38,462 nucleotides of DNA from CAZRQL01 sp964602415 (lineage in GTDB: Bacteria; Bacteroidota; Bacteroidia; Cytophagales; Flammeovirgaceae), in contig CAZRQL010000027.1 in assembly GCA_964602415.1 (NCBI GenBank), positions 1 to 38,462 of the forward strand, read 5' to 3'. Positions within the stretch are counted from its first letter, which is position 1, and each line of letters begins with the position of its first letter. Below, piece by piece: positions 15,225 to 24,012 of the stretch. Both the position numbers and the translations under genes were made by a program. The notes beneath the pieces were generated by a model. It saw only the letters and a program-made list of their open reading frames with translations, was not told the DNA's origin and searched no databases.

Positions 15225-18209
15225 ATGAGTGAAAGCAGTATTAGGTTAGGTCAAGCAGCAAAAAAGTTCAACGTCAGCGTTGCAACCATACAGACCTTCT
15301 TGTCCTCTAAAGGATTTGAGGTGGATATGAACCCCAATACAAAAATAGGCGGTTCACAGTTGCAACTATTGGAAAAACAATTTGCGGCAGACAAAGCTGA
15401 GCGCGAAGAAGCCGATGAAATGACTATTGGTCTTGTGCCTAATAAAATTGTAATAGAAAGCGAAAGCAAATCTAAGGGCGAGACCCACTTGGAAAAAAAT
15501 GAACCGGTTGTCAAGGCGGTAGAGCCTAAAGAGGAAATTATTTCTAAAAAAGTACCAGCCCCTGAGCCTGAGGTTTTTGTTTCGACTTCAAAAGCAGAGT
15601 ACAAAGTTGTGGGCAAGGTTGATTTGGACGCAGATAAGAAAAAGCAGGCAGAAAAAAACAAGCCTAAGCCAAAGCAAACCCCTAATCCCGTTGAGGCTGC
15701 ACCGAAGGCAGTAGAACCGACAGCCCCTGTAGTAGAATTGATTTCGCCTTCTACTTCAGAAAAACCAATCGAACAGCAGTTGCCGCCTGCCAAGGAGAAT
15801 TTTATTGAGCCTGAACCATCTCAAAATAAAATAGATACAAAAGAAATTCCAGTGCCTCTGAAAGATGATTCCCCTACGGTTGCAGAAATAGCGACCCATA
15901 TTGACTCCCCCGAGCCTGAAAATACCCTCATTGAGGCAAAAGCCGACCGACTACAGGGACTCAAGATTTTAGGAAAAATAGATTTGCCGATTCCTGATAA
16001 AGGAGGTAAGAAAACTGCCAAACCCGTTGCTTCTTCCGACGACAAAGAGCGAAACAAAAAAAGAAAGCGGGTAAGCAAACCGAACAACAGCAACCAACCT
16101 CCCGCCCCACAAGGCACCCCAAGACCTAACAATAACAACAACCAAGCCCGTCCGCAACAAAACAATAACAACCAAAACCGACCCAATCAGCAGAGTCAGC
16201 AAAATAGACCCAATCAAAACCAGCAAAACCGTCCCAATCCCCAACAGCAGGGCGACAAAAAGAAACCTTTTGGCCAAAACAACAACAACAACTCAGGCAA
16301 CGCCAATCGCCGCAATGACAACAACCAAAACCAGCCTCAATCCAAAGACACAAAGGCTATTTTGCTAAATAAGCGCGAACACCGCAAAAAGAAACGTTTA
16401 GCAGGAAAAGAGGCACGCGAAAGGCAAGCCCAATTAGATCAGGACGAAGCCAACGTCTTGAAAGTTACTGAGTTTATCTCAGCCAACGACTTGGCCAGCA
16501 TGATGGAAGTCAGTGTAAACGATGTCATCAAATACTGCTTTACTTCCGGTATGGCTGTTTCGATTAACTCTCGACTTGATGCCGACACCATTACCATCAT
16601 AGCCAGCGAGTTTGGGTATGATGTTGAGTTTATTTCAGCCGAAGAAGAAATTGAAGCGGCTTTGGTCGAGGCCCCGGACGATCCGCAAGACCTTGAGCCA
16701 CGCGCCCCTATAGTTACCATAATGGGACACGTTGACCACGGTAAGACATCTCTATTGGACTACATCAGAAAAAGTAAAGTAGCCGAAGGAGAGGCCGGCG
16801 GCATCACCCAGCATATTGGTGCGTATGATGTGATGACTTCCAGCGGTAGGAGGGTGGTATTTTTGGATACGCCTGGTCACGAAGCCTTTACTTCTATGCG
16901 GGCAAGGGGGGCTAAACTCACCGATATAGCAGTTATAGTCATAGCCGCTGACGACAGCATCATGCCACAAACGGACGAAGCCATCTCCCACGCTCAAGTG
17001 GCAGGTGTTGATATCATCTTCGCCATCAACAAAATAGACAAACCCGGTGCCAATCCTGAAAAAATAAAAGAACAACTTGCCCAGCGCAACATCTTAGTCG
17101 AGTCTTGGGGAGGCAAATACCCTTGCCAAGAAATATCTGCCAAGTTTGGGACAGGGGTTGACGACTTGCTTGAGTTGATTATTTTGGCTGCCGACATCAA
17201 AGAACTAAAAGCCAACCCAAATAAATTAGCCTCAGGCACGATCATCGAATCTTCATTAGACAAAGGCAGGGGCTATGTCTCAAATGTGCTTGTTCAGGCC
17301 GGAACGCTTAGGGTAGGAGATATAGTGTTGGCTGGCTCGCACTACGGCAAAGTCAAGGCCATGCTCGACAAATCCGGCAAACGCCTCAAAGAGGCCGGCC
17401 CATCGACCCCTGTCCAGATATTGGGCTTTGATGGCGCGCCGCAAGCAGGCGACAAAATAGTGGTCATGCAAACCGAGCGGGAAGCCCGAGAAATAGCCCA
17501 AAAGCGCGCCCAAATCATGCGTGAACAAAGCATTCGCGCGACCCGAAGAACGACTTTGAGCGACATAGGCCGCCGTTTGGCTTTGGGCTACCAACGACTC
17601 AATATTATCATCAAAGGTGATGTGGATGGCTCTGTGGAGGCACTCTCAGGCTCCCTGCTCAAACTATCTACCGAAGAAGTTGAAGTCAATATCATACACA
17701 AAGCGGTAGGGGCTATTTCAGAATCCGATGTATTGCTGGCTTCTGCCTCAGATGCCATTATCATTGGTTTCCAAGTCAGACCGACCTCAAATGCCAAGAA
17801 GATTGCCGAAAGCGAAGGCGTGGAAATCAGGCACTATTCGATTATTTACGATGCCATAAACGATGTCAAAGATGCCCTCGAAGGCATGCTTCAACCCAAG
17901 TTTGAAGAGAACATTGTGGGCACTGTGGCCGTTAGGGCTGTATTCAAACTTAGTAAAGCCGGAACTGTGGCGGGTTGTTATGTGCAAAGTGGCTACATCA
18001 AACGCAATTCAAAAGTGCGTGTCATCAGAGAAAATATCGTGGTGCACGAAGGGGATATTTTGGCTCTCAAACGATTCAAAGATGATGTTTCTGAGGTCAA
18101 AACAGGCTTTGAGTGTGGTATAAGCCTTAAAAATTTCAATGACATCAAAGAGGATGACATTATTGAGGTCTTTGAACAAAAGGAAATCAAACGAACCCTC
18201 AAAAACTAA
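15225..18209 (+). CDS. infB: Translation initiation factor IF-2
   Basis: The protein has 994 aa. The N-terminal IF2_N helix (IRLGQAAKKFNVSVATIQTF) is followed by a long variable linker rich in P, E and K. From ~286 to 372 comes an extremely Asn/Gln-rich tract. A second IF2_N-like domain (~410-480) precedes the G domain: G1 GHVDHGKT at 501-508, G2 GGITQ, G3 DTPGHE, G4 NKID and G5 SAK. Domains II, III (IIIKGDVDGSVEAL) and IV complete the fold. IF-2 delivers initiator fMet-tRNA to the ribosome and drives subunit joining. In many bacteria infB sits in the nusA-rbfA operon. Here it has its own promoter and is followed by tRNA genes, as is usual in parts of Bacteroidota. Confidence 0.98.
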   Translation: MSESSIRLGQAAKKFNVSVATIQTFLSSKGFEVDMNPNTKIGGSQLQLLEKQFAADKAEREEADEMTIGLVPNKIVIESESKSKGETHLEKNEPVVKAVEPKEEIISKKVPAPEPEVFVSTSKAEYKVVGKVDLDADKKKQAEKNKPKPKQTPNPVEAAPKAVEPTAPVVELISPSTSEKPIEQQLPPAKENFIEPEPSQNKIDTKEIPVPLKDDSPTVAEIATHIDSPEPENTLIEAKADRLQGLKILGKIDLPIPDKGGKKTAKPVASSDDKERNKKRKRVSKPNNSNQPPAPQGTPRPNNNNNQARPQQNNNNQNRPNQQSQQNRPNQNQQNRPNPQQQGDKKKPFGQNNNNNSGNANRRNDNNQNQPQSKDTKAILLNKREHRKKKRLAGKEARERQAQLDQDEANVLKVTEFISANDLASMMEVSVNDVIKYCFTSGMAVSINSRLDADTITIIASEFGYDVEFISAEEEIEAALVEAPDDPQDLEPRAPIVTIMGHVDHGKTSLLDYIRKSKVAEGEAGGITQHIGAYDVMTSSGRRVVFLDTPGHEAFTSMRARGAKLTDIAVIVIAADDSIMPQTDEAISHAQVAGVDIIFAINKIDKPGANPEKIKEQLAQRNILVESWGGKYPCQEISAKFGTGVDDLLELIILAADIKELKANPNKLASGTIIESSLDKGRGYVSNVLVQAGTLRVGDIVLAGSHYGKVKAMLDKSGKRLKEAGPSTPVQILGFDGAPQAGDKIVVMQTEREAREIAQKRAQIMREQSIRATRRTTLSDIGRRLALGYQRLNIIIKGDVDGSVEALSGSLLKLSTEEVEVNIIHKAVGAISESDVLLASASDAIIIGFQVRPTSNAKKIAESEGVEIRHYSIIYDAINDVKDALEGMLQPKFEENIVGTVAVRAVFKLSKAGTVAGCYVQSGYIKRNSKVRVIRENIVVHEGDILALKRFKDDVSEVKTGFECGISLKNFNDIKEDDIIEVFEQKEIKRTLKN

Positions 18210-18251
18210 AACCATTTTTTTTAATTAATTTTTTATTTTTTTGAACAAAAA

Positions 18252-18284
18252 TTTGGAGGCAATGTTTCATCGCTATAAATTTGC
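18252..18284 (+). promoter_or_regulatory. Promoter of the tRNA operon
   Basis: TTTG (18252-18255), a 20-base spacer and TAAATTTGC (18276-18284) fit the Bacteroidota consensus well. The first tRNA starts 13 bases downstream. Confidence 0.6.
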
Positions 18285-18296
18285 CCCACTTTTTAT

Positions 18297-18369
18297 GCGA
18301 AAGTAGCTCAGTTGGTAGAGCGCAACCTTGCCAAGGTTGAGGTCGCGGGTTCGAGACCCGTCTTTCGCT
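18297..18369 (+). tRNA. tRNA-Gly (GCC)
   Basis: This is a 73-nt cloverleaf. The acceptor GCGAAAG pairs with CTTTCGC, the D arm contains AGCTCAGTTGGTAGAGC, the anticodon stem-loop is AACCTTGCCAAGGTT with anticodon GCC, the T arm contains GGTTCGAGACC, and the discriminator is U as expected for glycine. CCA is not encoded. Confidence 0.97.
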
Positions 18370-18381
18370 CAAAGTCCTGCC

Positions 18382-18465
18382 GCCGAGGTGGTGGAATTGG
18401 TAGACACGCAAGACTTAAAATCTTGTTCCCGCAAGGGAGTGCGGGTTCGATTCCCGTCCTTGGTA
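18382..18465 (+). tRNA. tRNA-Leu (UAA)
   Basis: This is an 84-nt class II tRNA with a long variable arm (TTCCCGCAAGGGAGT). The acceptor GCCGAGG pairs with CCTTGGT with a G-U at the first and fourth pairs. The anticodon loop CTTAAAA gives UAA, and the discriminator is A. The following CTA is not a CCA, so the tail is added enzymatically. It is 12 bases from tRNA-Gly and shares its transcript. Confidence 0.97.
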
Positions 18466-18472
18466 CTAAAGA

Positions 18473-18499
18473 AGCCTTCTTGCGAAAGAAGGCTTTTTT
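18473..18499 (+). terminator. Intrinsic terminator of the tRNA operon
   Basis: AGCCTTCTT (18473-18481) pairs with AAGAAGGCT (18486-18494) around a GCGA tetraloop and is followed by a T-run. Confidence 0.85.
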
Positions 18500-18529
18500 G
18501 TTGTAATGAATTAAACAGACAAACTTAAT

Positions 18530-20662
18530 ATGGCAATCATCACAAAAATCAGAGACAAAGCAGGCTTGGCCATCGGTGTTGTTGCCGTGGCTATGGCCGC
18601 CTTCATTGTTGGAGGGGACTTGCTCTCACAAAATTCTTTCTTTTTGGGCAACAACGAAAGATTTGTTGGCTCGGTAGGGGGAAAGGAAATAGCCTACCAA
18701 GACTATGGCAAAGAAGTGGAACGCATGGAGGCTGTTTATCAGGCGGTTGGCAGACCCTTGGACGATGCCACTCGTGCGGAAATCAGGAGGCTGGCTTGGG
18801 AGGCTATCATTGATAAATACGCCTATGGCCCTGAGCTTGCCAAATTGGGCATAAAACTCACCCCCGACGAGCTGGACGAACTGGTCAGAGGCAACAACAT
18901 GCACCCCAATATGAAGGCTTTGTTCAATCAATTCATCGGAGAAGCCAATCCCGAGGCCACCCCCGACCCCGCCAAGGTATCTTCTGTATTGGCGCAGTTG
19001 GATCAACTGCCTTACCAAGCCCAAGTTTATTACTACTACATGGAAAATCTGCTCAAAACAGACCGTCCCAAATCCAAATACACCAAACTCATCGAAGAAA
19101 CCAACTTCGTAACCAATGCAGAGGCCAAAAGAGAGTACCAAGCCCAAAATTCCAAAGCCGCTGCTGAAATTTTATCTATTCCCTTTAGTTCTGTACCGGA
19201 TTCGGCCATCAATATTACCGAAGCCGCTCTCAAAGAGCATTACAAGAAAAACACTAAGAAATTCAAAGTCAATGCCAATGTCGAATTGGAATACATCTCT
19301 TTTGCTGTCCAGCCTTCGCTGGAAGATGAAAAGGCCATCGAAAAAGAAGCCCGCCAATTGACTGCCGATTTTATGGAATCGGACGACGATTCGGCTTTTG
19401 TAGAAGCAAACTCTGTGGCTGAAAATAAATACCTCACCCTTACGCCTTCCAATGTACCCGGCCAACTTGATTTTGGCTCTTTGGAAGTGGGAAAAGTATA
19501 TGGCCCTTTTAGGGTAGGAAACTCCTATAAAAGCTACAAAATCTTATCTACGGCTCAAGACAGTTCCGGTTTTGTAAGAGCCAGTCATATTTTATTTGGG
19601 ACTCAGCTTTTTGAAGGAAACAAACAAAAAGAAGACTCTGTAAAAAATAAAGCCAACGAAATCCTCAAGAAGATTAAAGGCGGAGCCAATTTTGCTGAAA
19701 TGGCGGCAGAGTACGGTTCTGATGGTACAAAAAACCGTGGCGGTGATTTGGGTTGGTTCGGTAAGGGGCGGATGGTGTCTGAATTTGAGCAGGCTTGTTT
19801 CAAAGCCACCAAAGCAGGGCTGTTGCCGGAGTTGGTCAAAACACAGTTTGGCTACCATATCATCGAAGTTACGGCTGCCAAAACCACCACAACTTTCAAT
19901 GCGGCAGTATTGGAGACCAAAATTGAAGCCCTTGACAAGAGCCGCGACAAAGCCTACCGCGCTGCGGGACGCTTTAGCATCTACCGTAGTTATGACGAAC
20001 TGTCTCAGGCGGTTAAGGCTGACTCGGGCGGGCTTATCCTAATGCAAGCCCTTAGAGTGCCACCCACTGCAACCTATATCAACAACCTAAGCGGCGCAAG
20101 GGTGCGCGATGTGGTGCGTTGGGCTTATGAAGAAGCCAAACCCGGAGAAGTATCCAAAACCATTTACGACTTTGACAACAGTTTTGTGGTGGTGGCCATG
20201 CGTAAAAAAGTGGAAGAAGACGAAATTAATCTTGATGCGGTGAGAGACGAAGTCAAAAGTGATTTGATGCGCAAACTCAAAGGCGAATATGTACTTCAGA
20301 AATTGGGAGACATAAAAGGACAGACTTTGGAGCAACTCAAAAACAAATACGGAGAAGGGGCTTCTTTGATGACCGTGGGAGACATTTCGCTCAACAGTTT
20401 CAACGTCCCCGAAATTGGATTTGCACCCCGTCTCTTAGGAGCTATATTCAGAACAGGTGTGGAGCAAATCACCCCGGTTGCCATTGAAGATGCCGGCGTG
20501 TATATCGCTCAAGTGAAGGAAATTTCAAAGCCTGCGGAAACAGCAGATTATGGACTGTACAAGACTCAGCTCAAACAGCGTAGGGCTTCCCAGACCTCTT
20601 ACAAGGTTCAGCAAGCCATCATCAAGTTTTATGAGGTAAAAGACAAAACCTACAACTACTAA
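18530..20662 (+). CDS. PpiD/SurA-type peptidyl-prolyl isomerase, membrane-anchored
   Basis: The protein has 710 aa. A single N-terminal membrane span (AGLAIGVVAVAMAAFIVGG) anchors it in the inner membrane facing the periplasm. A SurA_N-like chaperone region follows (~40-230), then a parvulin domain at ~349-450 (VRASHILFGTQ, GANFAEMAAEYGSDG, GGDLGWFGKGRMVSEFEQA, TQFGYHIIEV). A second, degenerate parvulin-like region and helical tail complete it. The size and single-anchor design match PpiD, which assists folding of exported and outer-membrane proteins. Annotation as ppiD-like rather than SurA rests on the anchor. Confidence 0.9.
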   Translation: MAIITKIRDKAGLAIGVVAVAMAAFIVGGDLLSQNSFFLGNNERFVGSVGGKEIAYQDYGKEVERMEAVYQAVGRPLDDATRAEIRRLAWEAIIDKYAYGPELAKLGIKLTPDELDELVRGNNMHPNMKALFNQFIGEANPEATPDPAKVSSVLAQLDQLPYQAQVYYYYMENLLKTDRPKSKYTKLIEETNFVTNAEAKREYQAQNSKAAAEILSIPFSSVPDSAINITEAALKEHYKKNTKKFKVNANVELEYISFAVQPSLEDEKAIEKEARQLTADFMESDDDSAFVEANSVAENKYLTLTPSNVPGQLDFGSLEVGKVYGPFRVGNSYKSYKILSTAQDSSGFVRASHILFGTQLFEGNKQKEDSVKNKANEILKKIKGGANFAEMAAEYGSDGTKNRGGDLGWFGKGRMVSEFEQACFKATKAGLLPELVKTQFGYHIIEVTAAKTTTTFNAAVLETKIEALDKSRDKAYRAAGRFSIYRSYDELSQAVKADSGGLILMQALRVPPTATYINNLSGARVRDVVRWAYEEAKPGEVSKTIYDFDNSFVVVAMRKKVEEDEINLDAVRDEVKSDLMRKLKGEYVLQKLGDIKGQTLEQLKNKYGEGASLMTVGDISLNSFNVPEIGFAPRLLGAIFRTGVEQITPVAIEDAGVYIAQVKEISKPAETADYGLYKTQLKQRRASQTSYKVQQAIIKFYEVKDKTYNY

Positions 20663-20669
20663 ACCATGA

Positions 20670-20695
20670 AAGCCCCACAAAATGGGGCTTTTTTA
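20670..20695 (+). terminator. Intrinsic terminator after the PpiD-like gene
   Basis: AAGCCCCA (20670-20677) pairs with TGGGGCTT (20683-20690), with a T-run continuing to 20694. Confidence 0.85.
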
Positions 20696-20760
20696 TTTGT
20701 AAAGCCTTATTTTTTTGATAGGTAGAATCTGTTTGTGAGTGAAACTTTTTTTGGTCAAAC

Positions 20761-20789
20761 TTGCGGTAGCCAATGTCTTTGTATTTTTG
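20761..20789 (+). promoter_or_regulatory. Promoter of the proline dehydrogenase gene
   Basis: TTG (20761-20763), an 18-base spacer and TATTTTTG (20782-20789) fit the consensus. The ATG at 20799 is only 9 bases further, so the mRNA would be nearly leaderless. Confidence 0.5.
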
Positions 20790-20798
20790 TGAAAAAAT

Positions 20799-21980
20799 AT
20801 GAAAATCAACTTTGAAGATACCCGGACTGCTTTTGCTGCCAAGTCGCTGCAAGATTTACGAAGGGCGTATTTGCTCTTTTATGCCATAAATTTTGGCTGG
20901 TTGGTGGCATTAGGCACTCGTTTGGTGAGTTGGGCTTTGGCGGTTCATTTGCCTATTAAGGCTTTGATAAAATTTACTCTGTTCAAACAGTTTTGTGGGG
21001 GAGAAAATATTGCGGATTGCGCCCAAACCGGCAAAGAACTCTGGAAGTACCGCGTGGGTACTATTTTGGACTATTCGGTGGAAGGCAAACAGACAGATGA
21101 GTCTTTTGATCGAACCACCCAAGAGACATTGGCAACCATAGAAAAAGCCTCTCAGAGTGAGAATATACCTTTTTGCGTTTTTAAAACCACCGGCTTGGCG
21201 CACAGCCACATACTCGAAAAAGTAACTCAAGGCACTGCTTTGACACCCCAAGAACAAAAAGATTGGCAAAAAACATGCGACCGCGTGCGGTTAATATGCC
21301 AAACAGCGTACCGGAGTAACGTGAGGATTTTTATGGATGCTGAGGAAACTTGGCTGCAAGGCGCAATAGACGGTTTGGCTATCGACATGATGCGTGAGTT
21401 CAATCGCTCACAACCCATTGTTTACAATACTTACCAAATGTATGTCTCTGCTAAGTTGTCTCAGCTTAAATCTGACCATCAACTCGCCAAGCGTGAAGGC
21501 TTTTGGTTGGGTGCCAAACTGGTGCGGGGGGCTTACATGGAAAAAGAGCGCGAACGCGCCTCCCAAATGGGTTATCCTTCTCCCATACAGCCCGATAAAG
21601 CCGCTACCGACCGCGATTACAACCTTTCTTTGTCGTATTGTGTTGAAAATAAAGATAATATTGCCATTTGCGCTGGCTCACACAACGAAGAGAGCTCCGC
21701 ATTTTTGGCAGAGTTGATGCAACAGCACAATATACCTAAAGACCATTCCAATTTTTACTTCTCTCAACTCTACGGTATGAGCGATCATATTTCGTTCAAT
21801 TTATCACATCTGGGCTACAATGTGGCCAAATATGTGCCCTATGGCCCTGTGGAAGACGTACTGCCTTATCTTTTTCGCCGTGCCGCAGAAAACACCTCTG
21901 TCAAAGGACAAAGCAGCCGCGAACTCAGGCTGGTAGCCAAAGAATTCAAAAGAAGAAAAACAAACCGTCATGCTCAATAA
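20799..21980 (+). CDS. Proline dehydrogenase (FAD-dependent)
   Basis: The protein has 393 aa and is a standalone PRODH domain without the P5C dehydrogenase half found in PutA. It oxidises L-proline to delta-1-pyrroline-5-carboxylate, passing electrons to the quinone pool. Family signatures include FMDAEETWLQGAIDGL, YNTYQMY, LVRGAYMEKERERA, AICAGSHNEESSAFLAEL, FSQLYGMSDHISFNL, and the C-terminal VPYGPVEDVLPYLFRRAAENT. A hydrophobic stretch near the N-terminus (LLFYAINFGWLVALG) suggests membrane association. It overlaps the next gene by 11 bases. Confidence 0.95.
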   Translation: MKINFEDTRTAFAAKSLQDLRRAYLLFYAINFGWLVALGTRLVSWALAVHLPIKALIKFTLFKQFCGGENIADCAQTGKELWKYRVGTILDYSVEGKQTDESFDRTTQETLATIEKASQSENIPFCVFKTTGLAHSHILEKVTQGTALTPQEQKDWQKTCDRVRLICQTAYRSNVRIFMDAEETWLQGAIDGLAIDMMREFNRSQPIVYNTYQMYVSAKLSQLKSDHQLAKREGFWLGAKLVRGAYMEKERERASQMGYPSPIQPDKAATDRDYNLSLSYCVENKDNIAICAGSHNEESSAFLAELMQQHNIPKDHSNFYFSQLYGMSDHISFNLSHLGYNVAKYVPYGPVEDVLPYLFRRAAENTSVKGQSSRELRLVAKEFKRRKTNRHAQ

Positions 21981-22995
21981 AGGCAATACATCCGAACTGG
22001 TTGAGGTACTGCGCAAGCCCGGCAACGTGCTGATTATCCCCCATACCCGCCCCGACGCAGACGCTTTGGGATCTGCCCTGGCCGTCAAATTTTATTTGCA
22101 AAAGTATGGACACCATGTTGACATCGCTTCCTCAGATGGCTACCCTGTTTTTTTGGGTTGGATGCCCGGTATTGATACCATACTGATTTACAGCAAGCAA
22201 ACTGAAAGTATAATCAAAGATTTGTTTGAGAAAGCCGATTTTATTATTCACATAGACCACTCTCAACTTTCGCGGTGCGGACAACTTGGGCACTTGTCAA
22301 AAGCCTCCAAAGCCCCCAAAATGTTGATTGACCACCATATAGACAAAGAAGACTTTGCCGATTTTGAGGTTTGGAGCACCAAAGCCGCCGCTTCGGCAGA
22401 ATTGGTCTATGAAACCATGCTTTTTTTGGGTGATAAATCACTGATAGACAAGCAGATAGCTGAATGTATCTATGCGGGCTTGGTTACCGATACAGGCTGT
22501 TTCAAACACGCCAACGTAACGCCCAGAGTCCACCAAATAGCATCGGACCTCTTGGGTTTGGGGATAGATTTTGCCTTGATACACCACCTGATTTACGACT
22601 CCAATACTGAGGATAGGATGCGCTTTTTGGGCTTTGTACTGGCAGAAAAGTTGAAAGTACAGCCCGAAATAGGCGTGGCTTATTTTATGATATCAGAAAG
22701 CGAACTCAATCAATTCAAGCATCAATCCGGTGATACCGAAGGGGTTGTCAATTATGCGCTGTCTATTCAAGGCATCAAAATGGCGGCACTTTTTACTGAG
22801 CAAGAAGGTGAAATCAGAATATCGTTTCGCTCTTTTGGCAACTTCAATGTAGCTGAGTTTTCAAAAAACTACTTTGGTGGCGGCGGCCACTTCAACGCAG
22901 CCGGGGCCAAACTCGACCACAACCGACTCAAAGAGACAGAAGACTATTTTTTGGAGGTCTTGCAAAATCACAAGAGTCAAATTATGAAAAGCTAA
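21970..22995 (+). CDS. DHH/DHHA1 phosphoesterase (NrnA-like oligoribonuclease / pAp phosphatase)
   Basis: The protein has 341 aa. DHH catalytic motifs are PHTRPDADALGS (motif I), IHIDHS (motif II), and LIDHHIDKEDF (motif III, DHH), with TDTGCFKH as motif IV. The C-terminal DHHA1 domain ends in the substrate-binding GGGGHFNAAGA. NrnA-type enzymes degrade nano-RNA and dephosphorylate 3'-phosphoadenosine 5'-phosphate in the cytoplasm using Mn2+. The start overlaps the proline dehydrogenase gene by 11 bases, so the pair is co-translated, though the functions are not obviously related. Confidence 0.92.
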   Translation: MLNKGNTSELVEVLRKPGNVLIIPHTRPDADALGSALAVKFYLQKYGHHVDIASSDGYPVFLGWMPGIDTILIYSKQTESIIKDLFEKADFIIHIDHSQLSRCGQLGHLSKASKAPKMLIDHHIDKEDFADFEVWSTKAAASAELVYETMLFLGDKSLIDKQIAECIYAGLVTDTGCFKHANVTPRVHQIASDLLGLGIDFALIHHLIYDSNTEDRMRFLGFVLAEKLKVQPEIGVAYFMISESELNQFKHQSGDTEGVVNYALSIQGIKMAALFTEQEGEIRISFRSFGNFNVAEFSKNYFGGGGHFNAAGAKLDHNRLKETEDYFLEVLQNHKSQIMKS

Positions 22996-23112
22996 CTTTT
23001 TGGCAAGCAATTTTTTAAAATTTGTGTGTTTAAAAGATGAGCAAAGGCTAAAAAATCTTTTTGTTTGAACAAGCAAATTGAATTAAATTTGAAATCGTAA
23101 CAGTTGAACGAC

Positions 23113-24012
23113 ATGGATCTCAAACAGAACAAATACCTTGTTGACTTACTCAAACAGCAGAATATCATTAGGGTAATAGGTGCGGTTGTGCTGGTAGTGG
23201 CGGTTGGAGCCTATTTGTTTTCACAAGATTCGCAAGACAAAGAAGTCAATCTCAGGCTTCAAGACCTCATGGACAAAAACGAGCAATACCGTGCCGACAA
23301 CCAAGCCATGCAGGCCAAGCTCAAAGCCCGCGAGGAGCAATACCAACAACTCAACGATGCCATGGCCAAATTGACTGAAAAATTGCAGCGCAGTGAAATG
23401 GCAGCCGAAGCCAAAAGAGAAAAGTTGGACATGGAACTCTACAACTCGCGCTCTCTGAAAGACCAAATCAACCAACTCGCACACGACAAAGACCGACTCA
23501 ACGACATCATAGAAAGAGCCAACCGCGAAAAAGAAGAACTCATAGAAAGAAACAAAGAACAAAACCAAATTATCAAAAACACACAAGAACAACTCAACGC
23601 CGCCCAAAGTCTTATCAAAGAGTCGAATTCAAAACTGGAGGAAGCCCTCAGGCAATTGAAGGCCAGTTCTGAGAACTATATGACCGCCATGAATGACTTG
23701 AGAATCCAAAAAGAACAAATGACCGCCCTACTTACAGAGCTTACCTCTACAAAGTCAGAACTCAATACCCATAAAGTTGATTTGGCCAGCGCGCAAGCAG
23801 AACTCAAGATGATTAAAGAACTTCAGCCGCTCGAACTGCAAAGAGCGCGCGCCCGAGAAGAACAAAAAGCCAATGTGGACATCTATAAAATCATGTCTGT
23901 AACAGGCATTGTGCTGATTGTGGGTTTGATAGTGTTCGTGGTATTTGTTTTGCAGCGCACGGGTGCAGATTTCACCATCTGGCGCAATGAAGAACGCAGC
24001 AATAGGGTCTAA
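23113..24012 (+). CDS. Coiled-coil protein with two membrane spans, unknown function
   Basis: The protein has 299 aa from the ATG at 23113, preferred to a TTG three codons upstream. A span at ~20-36 (RVIGAVVLVVAVGAYLF) is followed by ~200 residues of nearly unbroken coiled coil (ENKNEQYRAD-like heptads; DRLNDIIERANREKEELIER). A second span lies near 262-285 (SVTGIVLIVGLIVFVVFVL) before a short basic tail. Such a hairpin-like topology would hold a long helical domain on one side of the inner membrane. It overlaps the following methyltransferase start by one base, suggesting co-translation. No named family is recognised. Confidence 0.8.
   Translation: MDLKQNKYLVDLLKQQNIIRVIGAVVLVVAVGAYLFSQDSQDKEVNLRLQDLMDKNEQYRADNQAMQAKLKAREEQYQQLNDAMAKLTEKLQRSEMAAEAKREKLDMELYNSRSLKDQINQLAHDKDRLNDIIERANREKEELIERNKEQNQIIKNTQEQLNAAQSLIKESNSKLEEALRQLKASSENYMTAMNDLRIQKEQMTALLTELTSTKSELNTHKVDLASAQAELKMIKELQPLELQRARAREEQKANVDIYKIMSVTGIVLIVGLIVFVVFVLQRTGADFTIWRNEERSNRV

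Noticed and set aside
18466..18468. Encoded CCA end of tRNA-Leu
   Set aside because: The bases read CTA rather than CCA, so the tail is not encoded.
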